This document shows, piece after piece, positions 42,337 through 54,600 of a DNA stretch of 64,000 bases. Location of the stretch: positions 62,001 through 126,000 of the forward strand of contig JAKMXF010000322.1 in NCBI GenBank assembly GCA_024704765.1, written 5' to 3'. Positions within the stretch are counted from its first letter, which is position 1; each line of letters begins with the position of its first letter. Below the pieces are notes generated by a model, which saw only the letters and a list, made by a program, of their open reading frames with translations, was not told the origin of the DNA and searched no databases. The position numbers and the translations under genes were made by a program. This DNA is from Oopsacas minuta. Lineage: Eukaryota > Porifera > Hexactinellida > Lyssacinosida > Leucopsacidae.

Positions 42337-43494
42337 TTATAAAGATGTACCAGAATTGCTGCCCAATTGTTCGCCACAATTATTGTTACAAACTAAAGAT
42401 GTGTTGCTAATTGGGCTATTTTGTAACGGCGAATTGTAACCCATGGGTGACATACGTATGATTGGGTGTCTGGATTCGTTTTGAAGTGGCACGCGACAAT
42501 TCATTTCATGAATGGACAGAGGTGTGATTCCCTTGAGCCGTCGATCTTTTTGTCTCCTGTTACAGAACCAAACGCGCACGACTTCTTTTTCTAAATTTAG
42601 TTGCATAGAAATATCTGAGATCTCCAGAGCAGATGGTTTAGGTTGGTATCTGTATTGTCTCTCTAGATGCCCACGACACCGTGAGGACAGAGAGGTTCTT
42701 TTCTTTCTACGCTTTATTTCGTGTTTTTCACTTGCTAAGTTGTTGTTCTTCCTAGAATCGACTTCATTAAGCCAATGCAAGAGGATCGGACGTAGTTTAC
42801 ACATATTTCGGAAGGACAACTGCATTGCCTCGAATCGACAGATTGTCGTTTGACTGAAGGCATTCCCGTATAATTTTCCGAGTTCGTTACCAACATCAGC
42901 TTGAGTGAATCCAAAACTGATCCTCTTCTGTTTGAATTCTTTTGCAAAACCTTCCATTTCCGGTTGGGTCGGCTCCTTAAGATCGTTTGGTACATCGATG
43001 GCTTGTGCTTTATGGGTCTTTTTGGGACGCTTTACCGATTTGGACAACACATCGACCTGGCGATGAGGGAAGGAAAAATCGTTCATTGCTTTAACAGAGC
43101 TCTGAGTCTGATATGAATCGTTCCGATTTTGGAAGATGTTAAAATGTGTCGGTTGTGGAATACCACTTGGAAGGCCATATCCTTGCCATGGTTGCAAAAA
43201 GTGGCTCTTATAAGGTGTGGCTGCTTGGTACATAATCGACCCATTGGGCGCATCATATGGGAACACTTTTTGAGCAGGATTTATTGCAATGAATCCTTGT
43301 TGAGATTGAATTGGACTTTGATGGGATTGTTGAGTTCGTAAAAAGGTGTGATTGTCCACTTCTGTGGTGTTAATTGCGCCATTTAAGGTTTGTATCCAGG
43401 GAGCAGATTGTGTCGAGGTGGTTGTTAGGTTGTATGGGTTTGGTGACATAGCCATATTGGGCTGATATGTGTACTGAGGAGTGGCTGATCTCAT
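42337..43494 (-). CDS. POU-domain homeobox transcription factor
   Basis: Single-exon protein of 385 residues if started at the ATG at 43494 (MRSATPQ). The frame continues upstream through TTG, and TTAACAG there could be a splice acceptor, so a 5' exon is possible. The first about 170 residues are Gln/Ser/Pro-rich and may activate transcription. The POU-specific domain (about residues 172-247) contains [18 protein letters not shown] and [21 protein letters not shown] basic linker (KRRKKRT) leads to the homeodomain (about 262-320) ending [15 protein letters not shown]. These motifs read like POU classes II/III. POU factors bind octamer-type DNA in the nucleus. An 8-kb non-coding region lies upstream, the usual place for control sequences of a developmental gene. 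Class assignment is tentative; the family is certain. Confidence 0.92.
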   Translation of the reverse strand: MRSATPQYTYQPNMAMSPNPYNLTTTSTQSAPWIQTLNGAINTTEVDNHTFLRTQQSHQSPIQSQQGFIAINPAQKVFPYDAPNGSIMYQAATPYKSHFLQPWQGYGLPSGIPQPTHFNIFQNRNDSYQTQSSVKAMNDFSFPHRQVDVLSKSVKRPKKTHKAQAIDVPNDLKEPTQPEMEGFAKEFKQKRISFGFTQADVGNELGKLYGNAFSQTTICRFEAMQLSFRNMCKLRPILLHWLNEVDSRKNNNLASEKHEIKRRKKRTSLSSRCRGHLERQYRYQPKPSALEISDISMQLNLEKEVVRVWFCNRRQKDRRLKGITPLSIHEMNCRVPLQNESRHPIIRMSPMGYNSPLQNSPISNTSLVCNNNCGEQLGSNSGTSL

Positions 43495-44453
43495 TAAACA
43501 CAACTGTTAATGTATAATTGTTATATTCACTAATTTATGATTTATTTTCACTCATTGGTCCTTTTATAGTTCGCCAATTTATAGTTTCAGTATTGGGCCG
43601 ATTGAGTGGCCAATTTGTGCACCTGGGTACTAAATTCCTGAGCGTTGCTAGGGAAAATAAGAGGAATGTGGCCTGTGGAGTTTGTGTGAAAATTTGCAAG
43701 TTTTTGTAAAATATATTTTGAATTGAATTTCTCGTTTAAGTGTACATGTGAGAAATGTTGTTAGTATATCTATACGATTCCTCTTGTTTATTTGTTTGTT
43801 TGTTTGTTTGTTTGTTGTTTGTTCGTTTGTCTAATTTGATGTTTATTTGTTTTTTCAACATATTCCCGATTTTATTTGTGTATTTTTGTTTGTGTTTACT
43901 TTTGTCCAACTCTTAGAATTTTATGCAAAAAACAATTAATTAACAAGAATTATCCCATAATAGTATTCAACGAATAAAATCAACCAATCAGGAACTTTAA
44001 AATGTAAACAAACACCAAATATGTAAACAATAATTATGAATATACAAAATTAGCTAAGAACACTTCCTAACGAATATATAATTGTGCCATTTCAAACACT
44101 AATGCCAGCAATCGCGACATATTCTGCCACTATTCAAGCGCCTATTCCTTTGTACAATGGTTTCGTATTTTATGTTTGGAATAAGTCTGATAGATTGTCG
44201 CCTGACTAATTGAATTATCTAATTTATGAGAATATATGGACACTTTTATCAAAAGAACTTTTCTTCAAAAACTTTTGAAGTCTTCGAAGGACAATTTTGT
44301 TATCTCAAAAGGTGATTAATATATAATATACAGATAATAACAACAACAAGATTTGTTTGTTATGTCCTGTAATTTGTTGTCTTTTCATCTTTTAAGTGAC
44401 AGAGAATTGTTTGTCAATTAAAGTTCCTAAAATAGAATTTTATTCACTATTTT

Positions 44454-44518
44454 ACCCAATCAGATTTTGGCGTTTTTACCCAATCAGTTTTTGGCGTTTT
44501 TACCCAATCAGATTTTAG
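44454..44518. repeat. Three tandem 24-bp CCAAT-type units
   Basis: Unit ACCCAATCAGATTTTGGCGT followed by TTTT, repeated nearly perfectly two and a half times. Each unit carries CCAATCA, the most frequent short motif in this part of the window. Confidence 0.85.
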
Positions 44519-46680
44519 CTATATTTTATAAATTAGCGCTTATATTCCCCGCAATTAGATTTTGAGCCAATTTTGGACAATTTTAGTGACTCAGTGAAAT
44601 TCACAGCTGTCCATATTATCCTTTGATGAACTGAATTGTGTAGGTAGCGAATTTTAATTAAAGAGATCGTAACTCCTGTCATATTTGCAACCTAAAATTA
44701 TGCAAATATCGCCCTCTTGTTTATTTGCACCACTGAAGTCTATCGCATTGTGTCACACGTGATTAATCATATTTTAGCACCTTATCATATTCCAGCCACA
44801 AATTGTTGAATAATTATGAAGCAATCTGATTGGTTATTAGGTATACACAGCCGTTGCTAGGGAATCATGTCTAAATATGCAAATTATTATATTTTAATAT
44901 GCAAAATCTGACCAATGACCAATCAGGACAATATGTAATAGCTCCAATTTCAAAAAGCTGCTTTTTGAATATTTTGTTGTTATTTACATATTTTACAGAA
45001 CAATTACCAAATTAGAGCTGAGATTATATTTGCTAATTTTATGGTTCGAAACTATGAAATTTGATTGGTTAGAAACACTCACAATTGATTGGGTCAATAT
45101 ATGACTGATTCAGGCTAGTATTTGATTGGCTGGAGAGATAGTTGTGCCAATTCCTAATTAAATAATATGTAAATTTACATTTTATCACTTCTCTGCAAAA
45201 TAAACTTATCAATTGAAACCAAATCAAGAGCAAATACTTTAGGCGGGCTTTCCTATCTGTTATATTGAAAAAATGCTGTGGTTAGCAACAACTAGCTATT
45301 AAGGAATGTTCTAAATACTTGAGAAATATAAAATATATCCATTAGGGTGGATTCTGCTCTTTTGGATATATTCGGGCCATCTCTAACATAGCATTTGAGT
45401 ACACAGTTGTATATTAACATTCCATAGTGTATTTTGGTTGCTATAGTAGCAATTATGGAGCAAATGGTATGTAGAAATAGAATCTAACATTTTTGGAGCA
45501 TTTTAATACACAAATATTTGTTTTGTTACTATTTTTGTATAAATCAGCTGAAAATATGAAAATTCATCAAAATATGCACAAAATGCATTTTATTGAATTC
45601 TTGAATTCACGCGCCACTTAGAACAAATATATGAATAATTACTTACGTAGCATTTTATTGCTTCACACTTTGGAATAATTAGACATTAGCAATGAGTTTT
45701 CTTCAAACAGGTTTCTGATTAGAAGAATAATTCTAAATATACAATTAGTCAATAATAATCGTATATATATAATATTGCGTAATATAATACGTCAGTAAAG
45801 GTGTCAAACCTCAAAAATGTTTCTTTGTTCTAAAAATAGCGACAGACTTTATACATCTTGAATATATTTATTAAGCCTCAAATCCGCTGAAGCCCGCCAA
45901 AATTCCCGCCTTATTGTAGGAAAGACTAATACTAAAATGATATATCCCGCCAAAAAATCGATTTTCCCGCCCTAGAACACAAGATTACCCAATTAGAATC
46001 AGATCAGTTTTCTCCTCCTTCTTCTTAACATAATTCACATTATGGCTAAAGTGGCACACATAACCAGTGACACAATTTCCCAGACACTCAAAGTGACACA
46101 TTCTCAGAATTAAGTCTCAAAAGTAACAATACTTGAAAGAGATTCTAAGAACACAAAACTGTCTAGCCTGAATCCTTCCAAGAGGTGTCAGATCATGATT
46201 AATCAATTATACATATGTATATACCTTCTCAAAATGCTCTCATAACAACATACAAATTGAAACCATATATTTCCGACACCTAGTCGATAATCAGTTAGAA
46301 TCTTTAGCGAATTATTTCTAAAGAAGTATGTTGATAATAATTAGATAGTGGCCTGTGCCATTTTAAAGTGGCTTCTATTCAGATACATCTGTTATATAAT
46401 TTGGCTTCCAAATGGCTGAATTTAGCAGACTGTAATTCTAAGGGATTAGTATTATATTTAGATTCGTGATTAGTTTCTGGGCGACACTATTTTCACACCT
46501 TTTAAATTGTCTTTTACACAAAAATATATTCTGCAATGATAGTTCGCAAAATGGAAGCAATCGATTGGTTGGAATTACTGATAAGAGCTATAAAGTGTGG
46601 CGAAATGTGGCAGCTGGCGCATTTAGAAAGTGGCTCTAGTGTCTAAACGACACCTCCAATCATCGCTGAGAAAGGTTACA

Positions 46681-46855
46681 AATATGTTACCCTATCAGAT
46701 TCGAGGGTATACCCTGAAGTACTATTTTAGTATAAATTCGGAAATATTTGAGTTTCTGCATATTTTCATATTTTCATACTTAGAGAATATGTGACAGCAA
46801 GTATGCACCCTGAGGACATCAGGGTATACCCTCAAATCTGATAGGGTAACATATT
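46681..46855. mobile_element. MITE with 37-bp near-perfect terminal inverted repeats
   Basis: Left arm 46681-46717 starts AATATGTTACCCTATCAGAT. Right arm 46819-46855 is its inverted complement with a single mismatch over 37 bp. Within each arm, AGGGTATACCCT is itself a palindrome. The interior of about 100 bp is AT-rich and non-coding. No obvious target duplication apart from AT-rich flanks. Family not recognised. Confidence 0.75.
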
Positions 46856-47039
46856 AGTCCCTTATCCCAGAGATTCACTATATTCAGGGAATTTCAAAAT
46901 TTCCCTGACAAAGGAATAGCCCTTAAAAAGTAAATAGAATTGACTCCGATTAATATAGACACCTGTCACTCGGGTCAGTTGGCCAGAAACAGAACCATAC
47001 AAATAGTGTTAAATTACTCCAGTTAATCGGGTCAAATGG

Positions 47040-47350
47040 TCTCTGGTACCGGTGTGGTAGTGTCATGTGTCCTCCCTAAATTCTGTCCCCCCGGACTAGT
47101 GGCACTAGGGCCAAATGTCCCCCGGACTAGTGACACTAGGGCAAGGAGTCCCGCCGACGAATGGCACTAGTGTGGAGTGTCCCCCCGGACCTCTGGCACT
47201 AGGGTCAGTAGTCCCCACTTTGGGTCAGATGTCCCCCGGACTACTGACCCTAGTGCCAGAGGTCCGGGGGACATATCACCCTAGTGCCACAAGTCCGGGG
47301 GGACAGCTCACCCGGAGGACCACTGCCCCTCTGACACCGGTGTGACCCTA
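47040..47350. repeat. GC-rich 31-33-bp repeat island with a 36-bp hairpin
   Basis: Five or so forward units (core TCCCCCGGACTAGTGGCACT, then AGGG) followed by two or three inverted ones, in a strongly AT-rich surround. Arms 47178-47214 and 47238-47273 are complementary over 36 bp apart from one extra C, with a 23-base spacer. ACCGGTGTG occurs at both borders (near 47058 and 47336). The open frame across it (47115-47345) is a by-product of repeat composition. Confidence 0.8.
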
Positions 47351-50300
47351 TTGAGCAGAGTCTATTGTGTGTGTATATGAATTTATAACACCTTTTTCGT
47401 GGCCTGAACTTTGCTTTGAGTTAAATTAGAATATATTGTAAATTCTATTATTATTCACATTTATGAAATATACAATTAACTTTAGCGCCTAATATTTCAA
47501 TGACCCCGCTACTAATTTGAATATTTCCATAACCAGAACTAATAACAATAAATTCACACTTTAAGTTCCAATACAATAATTTTTCTCTCAAAATTTCTCT
47601 ACAAATTTACACTTTGTGGAACTGACACCAATACCTTGGCGCGTCACTCATGTTTACCTTTTTGAACAATAACAAAGGTTATAGTCATACAGCTGTAAAT
47701 AATTCCAATAATTCCAAATGGGTGAACTCATTGAAAACGTCGGTTCGGACGGAGTTCCGAATTTATGCGAATATTTAATGCCTCAATCTCTTGTACGTTC
47801 TTGCGCTAATTTGTACTAATATGTTTTCAAAATCAGCCATATGTCAGTCTTGCAAATTGTTTATGCATATTTTCACACCATTCCATCTTTTGACGCGCGT
47901 AATATTATTATAATATCCACTTAATCAATTAAATGTCGTAATTCTATTGGTCACATTGTCTACCAATCAAATGCTTTGAGAAAGCAAAACAGTTGATTGG
48001 TCAAGTTTAATTATGGGAACACCCACAATTATTTAAATTTAACTCTGGAATATGATTGGTTGATATTTTGGAAAATATTAAATCTGTTTGAATTTGGTTA
48101 CATTGTAAAGCCAGATGTTGATTGGTCAATCTACCCAGCTATTACTTGTAATTATGCCATTGAATTCCTAAATAATTAACCAATCATTTCAGTCTTTTAA
48201 CGTAATTATAGAACCTGACAGCTGTTGGAAGTGAAATCGGGTCCGAATGGAGAATTGTCGATTCGTGCAGGTGGATGTGTGTAATAGATAAATTCGCCAG
48301 ACACACTTTCGGATTATAGAGAACTTCCAAATTGTGCATGTGTGTATTTTATTGGTTCCACTGTTAGTTCCATAATCATATTTCATAAATACATTTATTT
48401 CACAAACATTAATATTTGTATTCGACAAATTACAGCTGTAGTTTAGGCGCGCATTTCCCCCAAAATTGTTTATTATAAAAGTTTACATTTTTTGCATAAA
48501 ATATTTGTAATTTTGTCAATTTTGCATTAAACATGCTTATTGCATATTTTGAGATAAGTGTGATTATTTTAACTTCGCATATTTGTAGAAATACTATAGT
48601 TGCGCCTATAGTTCCATATTCAAATAACCATTAATGCTTAGCGGCGGATATTATACAAAGATATTGCCATCCAAGTCAAAATGTGTCCTGTAGTGCAAGA
48701 AAGTGTATTTTGACATTTTCACTAATTCGCCCCTTGGAGCACAAACCCCTGATAAGACCCTGGAATTTCTGATAAATTATACACCTTACTACATACCATA
48801 TGTAACATCTCGTTGCTAAGAAGCTAGCTAATAAATGCAAATAATATGATTACTCTAATATCACAGAATAGCTGCTAATAATTCAGGTGGACATAGCCAC
48901 AACATGTGTAAGTATTACGCATAACTCTAGAGACATAACTGTATTATGGTTAGTTCCAGTTTGGCGGGGAAATATTAACTCTAATATTAAATTATCAGTG
49001 ATAATTATCCTTGTTATGAAATGTAAATGTATTGCAATTAGCCAATCAATTTTGAGTATTTATTCATTTGAATTCATGTTTTGCAGCCAATTTGGAAGAA
49101 GTGGTCCAAACCAAACCACCTGTGTGCCACATGTGCCACGTCTAAGAAGCAGTCAGTTTATGATCGCAAACAAACATATATTCCTGAAAATGTAGAATAT
49201 ATACAAAGTGGAACTATAAATGATAGTTCCTATTACAGATGAATAAAGTTATAAATGGCACTAGCCACTTAACATGTCGACCAGTCAATTTACAGGTATA
49301 ATATGGCCTCCACTTTATATATGTGGCTTAGTTTACTGTGTCACAACTTGCTCGCCACTTTTTGAGACAAAATTAATAGAAAATTGTCTTCTCAATAGTT
49401 AGAGTGTTTACAAATATTAATTGTAAGTTTTCAATAATTGGCATCTTTCCATTGTTAAGACTGCCACTAATATGATGACTTAACACGACTAGTCATTTCT
49501 TTGATCTTATCTCAAAGTTCATATTACTTAGCTAATGGAATAATCTTAATATTCCGCCACAATTATAACTGCCACTTTATTGTGTCGCTTGTGTACAGAG
49601 GAAAGAGAGACCACTTTTGTAAGATTTATATTTTGTACAAACAGTTTTATTTTGGGAAATAATTTTCCCCAGCTTAGAAAATTAAATCCGCGCCTAAAAT
49701 GTTCGTTTCTATTGGTTAATATTTGCATAATTAGGCGCTGTATTTAGGCGCGTTATCTAGAGAAGTCAGTTCCAATATTAGGCGCCTAAATAATTAACCA
49801 ATCATTTCTTAGGAGCAACACTTTTGCTGACAAAAATGTATAAAATGTGTCCTCACTCCACTTCCCATCTCTCTTCCAAATAGTGTTAAGTGGACGCTAT
49901 AATCCCATAATTAAATCCAAACTGGACAATCCTTACATAGCAACCATAGAAATGGAATGGAATGGAATGTTGTATTTAAGATATTTTATTGAGACATAGT
50001 CACATAGCATATCTACAAAACTGATAAATTCCACTTTGTGACACATTTTGGTGGCATATGCCACTCGGCAACTACCAGAAAATCTGAACCCACAATTTAT
50101 GTAGAAGTGGCAGTTATAGAAATGTGATTAAATATGATATTGTATAGTGTGGGTGGTTTTAAATGGCGCCATTTATTCAGGTGACAACTTTCAATATTGT
50201 AATACAATTTTGAGAATTGAATGTGTTTATCTTTTCAGATATAATATTGGTTATGGTATAGGTTCACATCTTATTGTGGCATAGCCTGTTGCTTTTCAAA

Positions 50301-51530
50301 CTTAAGCCATCTGGAGTGTGTCACTAAATTGTGGAATATTCATATATGTAAATTTGGCGCCATTATTTTAGCGGTTAATTTCGAAAAACCGTGTTTATGA
50401 AATAGTTCCAATTTGGTTTGTAAATATATGTGAACAATTGCAGGTTGAAAATTGGCCATATTGCGTCTAATTATTTTTGTATATTTAGTGATAATTTCTT
50501 TGTTCGTAAACTTGTTTATTGTGACACATTTATGCCACTTTAAATAACCATATGAGTATTTTTCAGTCCATGGATATGATTAAGTAACCCTACAAATATT
50601 ATAACTGAAACTATCACCGTGGATAATTCCAATTTGGATCTGAGTGTATTTTTGTGTATAATTTTTCTGACTTTGGACCATGGATGGATATATCAATAAA
50701 TAGTTGCATATTGTTTACAAAACTAATTAGGGAAATTGATTTATGTCGCATTTTAGACACATTTTGGTGTCACGAATACCTGCCACATTGTGTCGCTACC
50801 TTTTGCACCCAAAACTTAGCTTACTTCTCTCTAAAATTTATAATTTTATTTATCCAAAATTTTAATATTGTTTACTAATCCACAATTGTTATTATTTACT
50901 ACTCTGGGTGAGTATTTATCATATTTGTAACACAACAATATAATATCATTCCCGCGCCTAAATTATCCCACAAATGAAGCGCCTAATCATGCCACAAACT
51001 GCCACAATTCAGCTGAATAGTGTCGTTATCATTTTTCTGTTAGTGTAATATTCTAAAGTTGTCCATACTAAATAGGCTTTTATTATTCTGTATAAAATGT
51101 TGGAATTTGTTAAACAAAGTGAACATATGTGAATGTGGCATTTGTGGCATGATATAGTGGCTCATAATGTGGCCTCTTATCTTGAAGACCTGTTCCATGA
51201 GTAACTGATCTCTTGTAATGGGACCATCTTGTACCCTGGGTGCTTGTACGGTGTTATTTTTGTGAAGTGATATCTCATTGGTTCTAGAATATCATATTCC
51301 CATCAAATGAGCTGTAGAGCTTTGCACCCAAGGTCATTTTGGGTCCAATACGGCCCCCCCGTGGAGAGGATGTGGCTGAAGGCGTCCCTCTTATAGTGAA
51401 TCATTTATAATATTTGTCCTATAGTGTGAAAAGTGGCACACGCCATGTCTTAGACACTTTTAGTTACTTTATATTTTTGAAATATTGTCCATAAATATTG
51501 AGAGAGGTCAAATACCTTCTCTTCCCTCTT

Positions 51531-51563
51531 CCCTGTCCCCTGTCCCCTGTCCCCTGTCCCCTC
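51531..51563. repeat. (CCCCTGT)n tract upstream of TRIP12
   Basis: Four to five copies of CCCCTGT in a pyrimidine-rich stretch, 55-85 bp before the TRIP12 start codon. It could lie in the promoter or 5' UTR. Confidence 0.8.
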
Positions 51564-51617
51564 CTGATTGAATATTGTGTCGTCTTAACATCTTAGCCAT
51601 ATGGAGCTGACATATTA

Positions 51618-54600
51618 ATGGACAAAACTTCTGTCAAAAGAAATCCTGTAAAAAACTTGAAAATTATTTCTTCGTTAAACTCACAAAAATCTAAAAATTA
51701 TCTGAAACGATTGGATTCTGTCAAAAAGTCTAAAAAAATCCCCGAATTTGATAACAACCAAAAGGTGTCAACAACTGGTACTAAAGGTCATCTCAGTTCC
51801 GTAATAGTTCGACCCAAGAAAAAGGTCCCATTTCTGAAACGTCCGAATCTCCAAAGAAGTCGATTTTCCCCCCGGTTCAAGCCGACACAGCCTACTCCAG
51901 TATATACTACATCAAGTGAAGAATCGGAACCAACTCCCAGAACTGAAACTAACAAGGTTCCAATTCACAAAAGAATCCGCGCCTATTCTGATACGAGTTC
52001 TGATACCGAACCAGAACTATCTTCATTACACAAATCTGATTCATTAGTGACTCCAGTTAGTTCCAATTCAAATCAAAAGGTATTGTTACCTCGCGACATA
52101 TTCTAACACCTTCATGCCACATTAATCCCACTTTTATTGTTCCAGTTGTTTTTCCATCATTTTCTCAACAATTAAATATGTATATTTTCACACCTTTCAT
52201 AGTTCCAATTCCAATAGTTACCACAAAAGAAATTTCGGGTTTTAGAGTTCAAATCCGATCGCAAGCTTCGCTCCAGACAACATTCCAATAAACAAGTCTC
52301 GAAACCAAGGAACCAATTCAAAACGGGGAACACACATTCCTTAGAAGATAACCTGAAACTGAAACCAACTTCTTCTAAACCGGAACCAATTGACAGACCT
52401 ACTTCTTCTCGATCTAAAGCTAGAATGGATCCTAATAAAGTGAGTTGTTTACTTGTTTGGTTACTTATTTATTTACTTGTTTACTTAATATTCTATTTAT
52501 AGCCTACAATGGAAGACTACCTAGACGCGGAATTCGACAGGAACATTCCTGACGAACCAAGCGACGATTTATTAGCACCACCCCTCTCAGTTATGATGCA
52601 ACAACACGCGGACCACCCCAACAAGTTTATGGAATTCCTCAAGAGTATCGGACGGGCCCAGACAGGTGTTGATGACTCTATGGGGCAAGTGATCGCCGGT
52701 ATCCAAGAGGGTCAAGATGAAGCTACCCAATTCGATTGTCTAGTCGAACTTACACAGGTGTGAAACTCCTTTATATTCATTCTATAATCTTTTATGTTAA
52801 ATTCCCTTGTTTAGATGCTGTTACTAGGGAGTGAGGATACTCTAGGAGGGTTACCAATTAAGGTTGTAGTACCAGCACTAATTAAACTACTGAAAGCAGA
52901 TCATAACGATCAGCTGATGTTACATTCCTGTAGGGCTCTTTGTTATTTAATGGAAGCGTTACCAAGGTTATTTGTTTGTTTGTTTGCTTGTTGCCTTCTT
53001 GTTTACTTGTTTCCCTTCTTGTTTACTTGTTTACTCATTTAGATCCACGTCTCTAATATTGGATGCAATTCCTCCTCTTCTGGAGAAACTAGAGAACATT
53101 ACATACATAGATGTAGCCGAGCAAGCACTCTCTGCGCTAGAATTATTAGCAGCACAGAAACATGCATTAGACGTGTTGGAATGTGGCGGTGTGTCCACTG
53201 TCCTTCAATACTATGAATTCTTTTCTGTAAATGCTAAGAGGAGCTCACTTAATGTGGCAGCTAATTGTTGTACCGCTGTCACCCCCCAGAACTTCCCCCG
53301 TGTCGCGAATGGCCTCACTATACTGACACAGTGTCTTAATCCACACGTGAGTACTCTCCTATTTGTTAGTTAAAACAAGAGACCCTCTGTCATAGGGTCA
53401 CAATGGGATTAATAGTTACATATGTCTCTAGGGTGATAGAAGAGCTCTGGAAGCGGCTTGTAACGCATTTTCTAAATTAACTGAGAACCTGAGAACAGAT
53501 TCATCTTGTATGCGAGCACTTACAGAGCATGGGTTACTCTTAAGGATACAAGAATTGCTCCTATCGACCCCTCCCTGTCTGACAGAGTACCACATGAAAA
53601 GTGTCCTTCACACTTTGGGTACTATGGCGCAATATTGTCCTAGTTTAGGCGCCCAAATGTTTGTTGAGAATTTCGGTTCTACTCTTAACTTTTTGATTGG
53701 TGGATCTAATCAAGGAAAATTGGCAGCTGAAACTCAGCAGGTTAGAATTTGTTTGTTTACTTGTTTGTTTGTTTATTTATTTGTTTGTTTATCTATCAGC
53801 CTGTTTACTTGTTTGTCTGTTTGTTTACAGGTAATTGGATCAAACAAATTCTTTGAGATATTGTACTGTCTCAGTGAGCTAATGCCTACACTCCCAAAAA
53901 CCGGCATATTTGAGATATCAGCTCTCCTTAGCAACGAAGGTGCTGTAAAGCTATTTTGCATTTGGGAATGGGAAGAGGACGATTCTACCTGGCACCCGTA
54001 TTCCCCTGCGGAATGTAGGAGGATCGAAACTGCGTTCCAACAGGGACAGAAGGAGCTGACGTTACCTATAATTGGTAGAGAATATTCTATGAATTTTACA
54101 GATATGGTACAAATTAATAAGTAAGTAACAGTCTCTTCACACCTTTAGAGATTAAGACACAATGTGGCATGTATACTCTTTATTGTGCACCTGACATAAG
54201 CGTAAATACGGTTATTTATAATATGATTAATCATATTTTCACACCTTTTGTAAATATTTCAAAAACAGGGACTTGGAATTCAATTTTGACACGAATATTT
54301 TACAATTTTGTATTGTTTACTGCTTGTTTACGATTAGGAACACAAACACAGAGCGTTCAATACGTCGACAAGGGCCCAGCGGACCAAACGCACCCTCAAA
54401 TCCACCGGAACCGGAACTAATACCTGAAATGGACCCCAGAGAAATAGCTGTCATAGAAAACTTGGACACAACTCAACAGCTCTTCCAATCGATCCTCCCG
54501 CTTCTTTTTGATATCCTTAACGCTGCCCCTGGTCCAACTGTCCAACAGAAATGTCTCCAAACTATAATTAGAATGGTCCGTGTGGCCCAATCAGATGTCA

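Larger units (their letters stand above)
43495..51617. other. 8.1-kb non-coding interval between POU (-) and TRIP12 (+)
   Basis: By far the longest gene-free stretch here, between two divergent genes. AT-rich with very frequent CCAATCA/TGATTGG, recurrent TTTAGGCGC-type sites (for example 47485, 48440, 49690, 49735-49790, 50950), TTTG tracts at 43790-43830, a MITE at 46681-46855, a GC-rich hairpin island at 47040-47350 and a pyrimidine tract at 51531-51563. Short open frames (for example 47997, 48887, 50654) have no family support. Probably contains POU enhancers; this is inference from position. Confidence 0.5.

Noticed and set aside
43491-43503. Starting the POU protein at 43503
   Set aside because: The codon there is TTG, not ATG. 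The first ATG in frame is at 43494, or an upstream exon joins at the TTAACAG acceptor-like site.
47115-47345. 76-residue Pro/Gly-rich open frame
   Set aside because: Lies wholly within the GC-rich inverted-repeat island and has no recognisable protein features.
47997-50878. Small open frames in the POU/TRIP12 spacer (47997, 48189, 48887, 49546, 50654)
   Set aside because: Short, AT-biased amino-acid composition, no domain, no adjoining phase-compatible exons.
54169-54337. Alternative earlier start of TRIP12 exon 8 at the CAG before GGACTTGG
   Set aside because: It would insert a hydrophobic non-conserved stretch. The acceptor ending at 54337 (CGATTAG) restores [15 protein letters not shown], which matches the conserved TRIP12 segment after the WWE domain.
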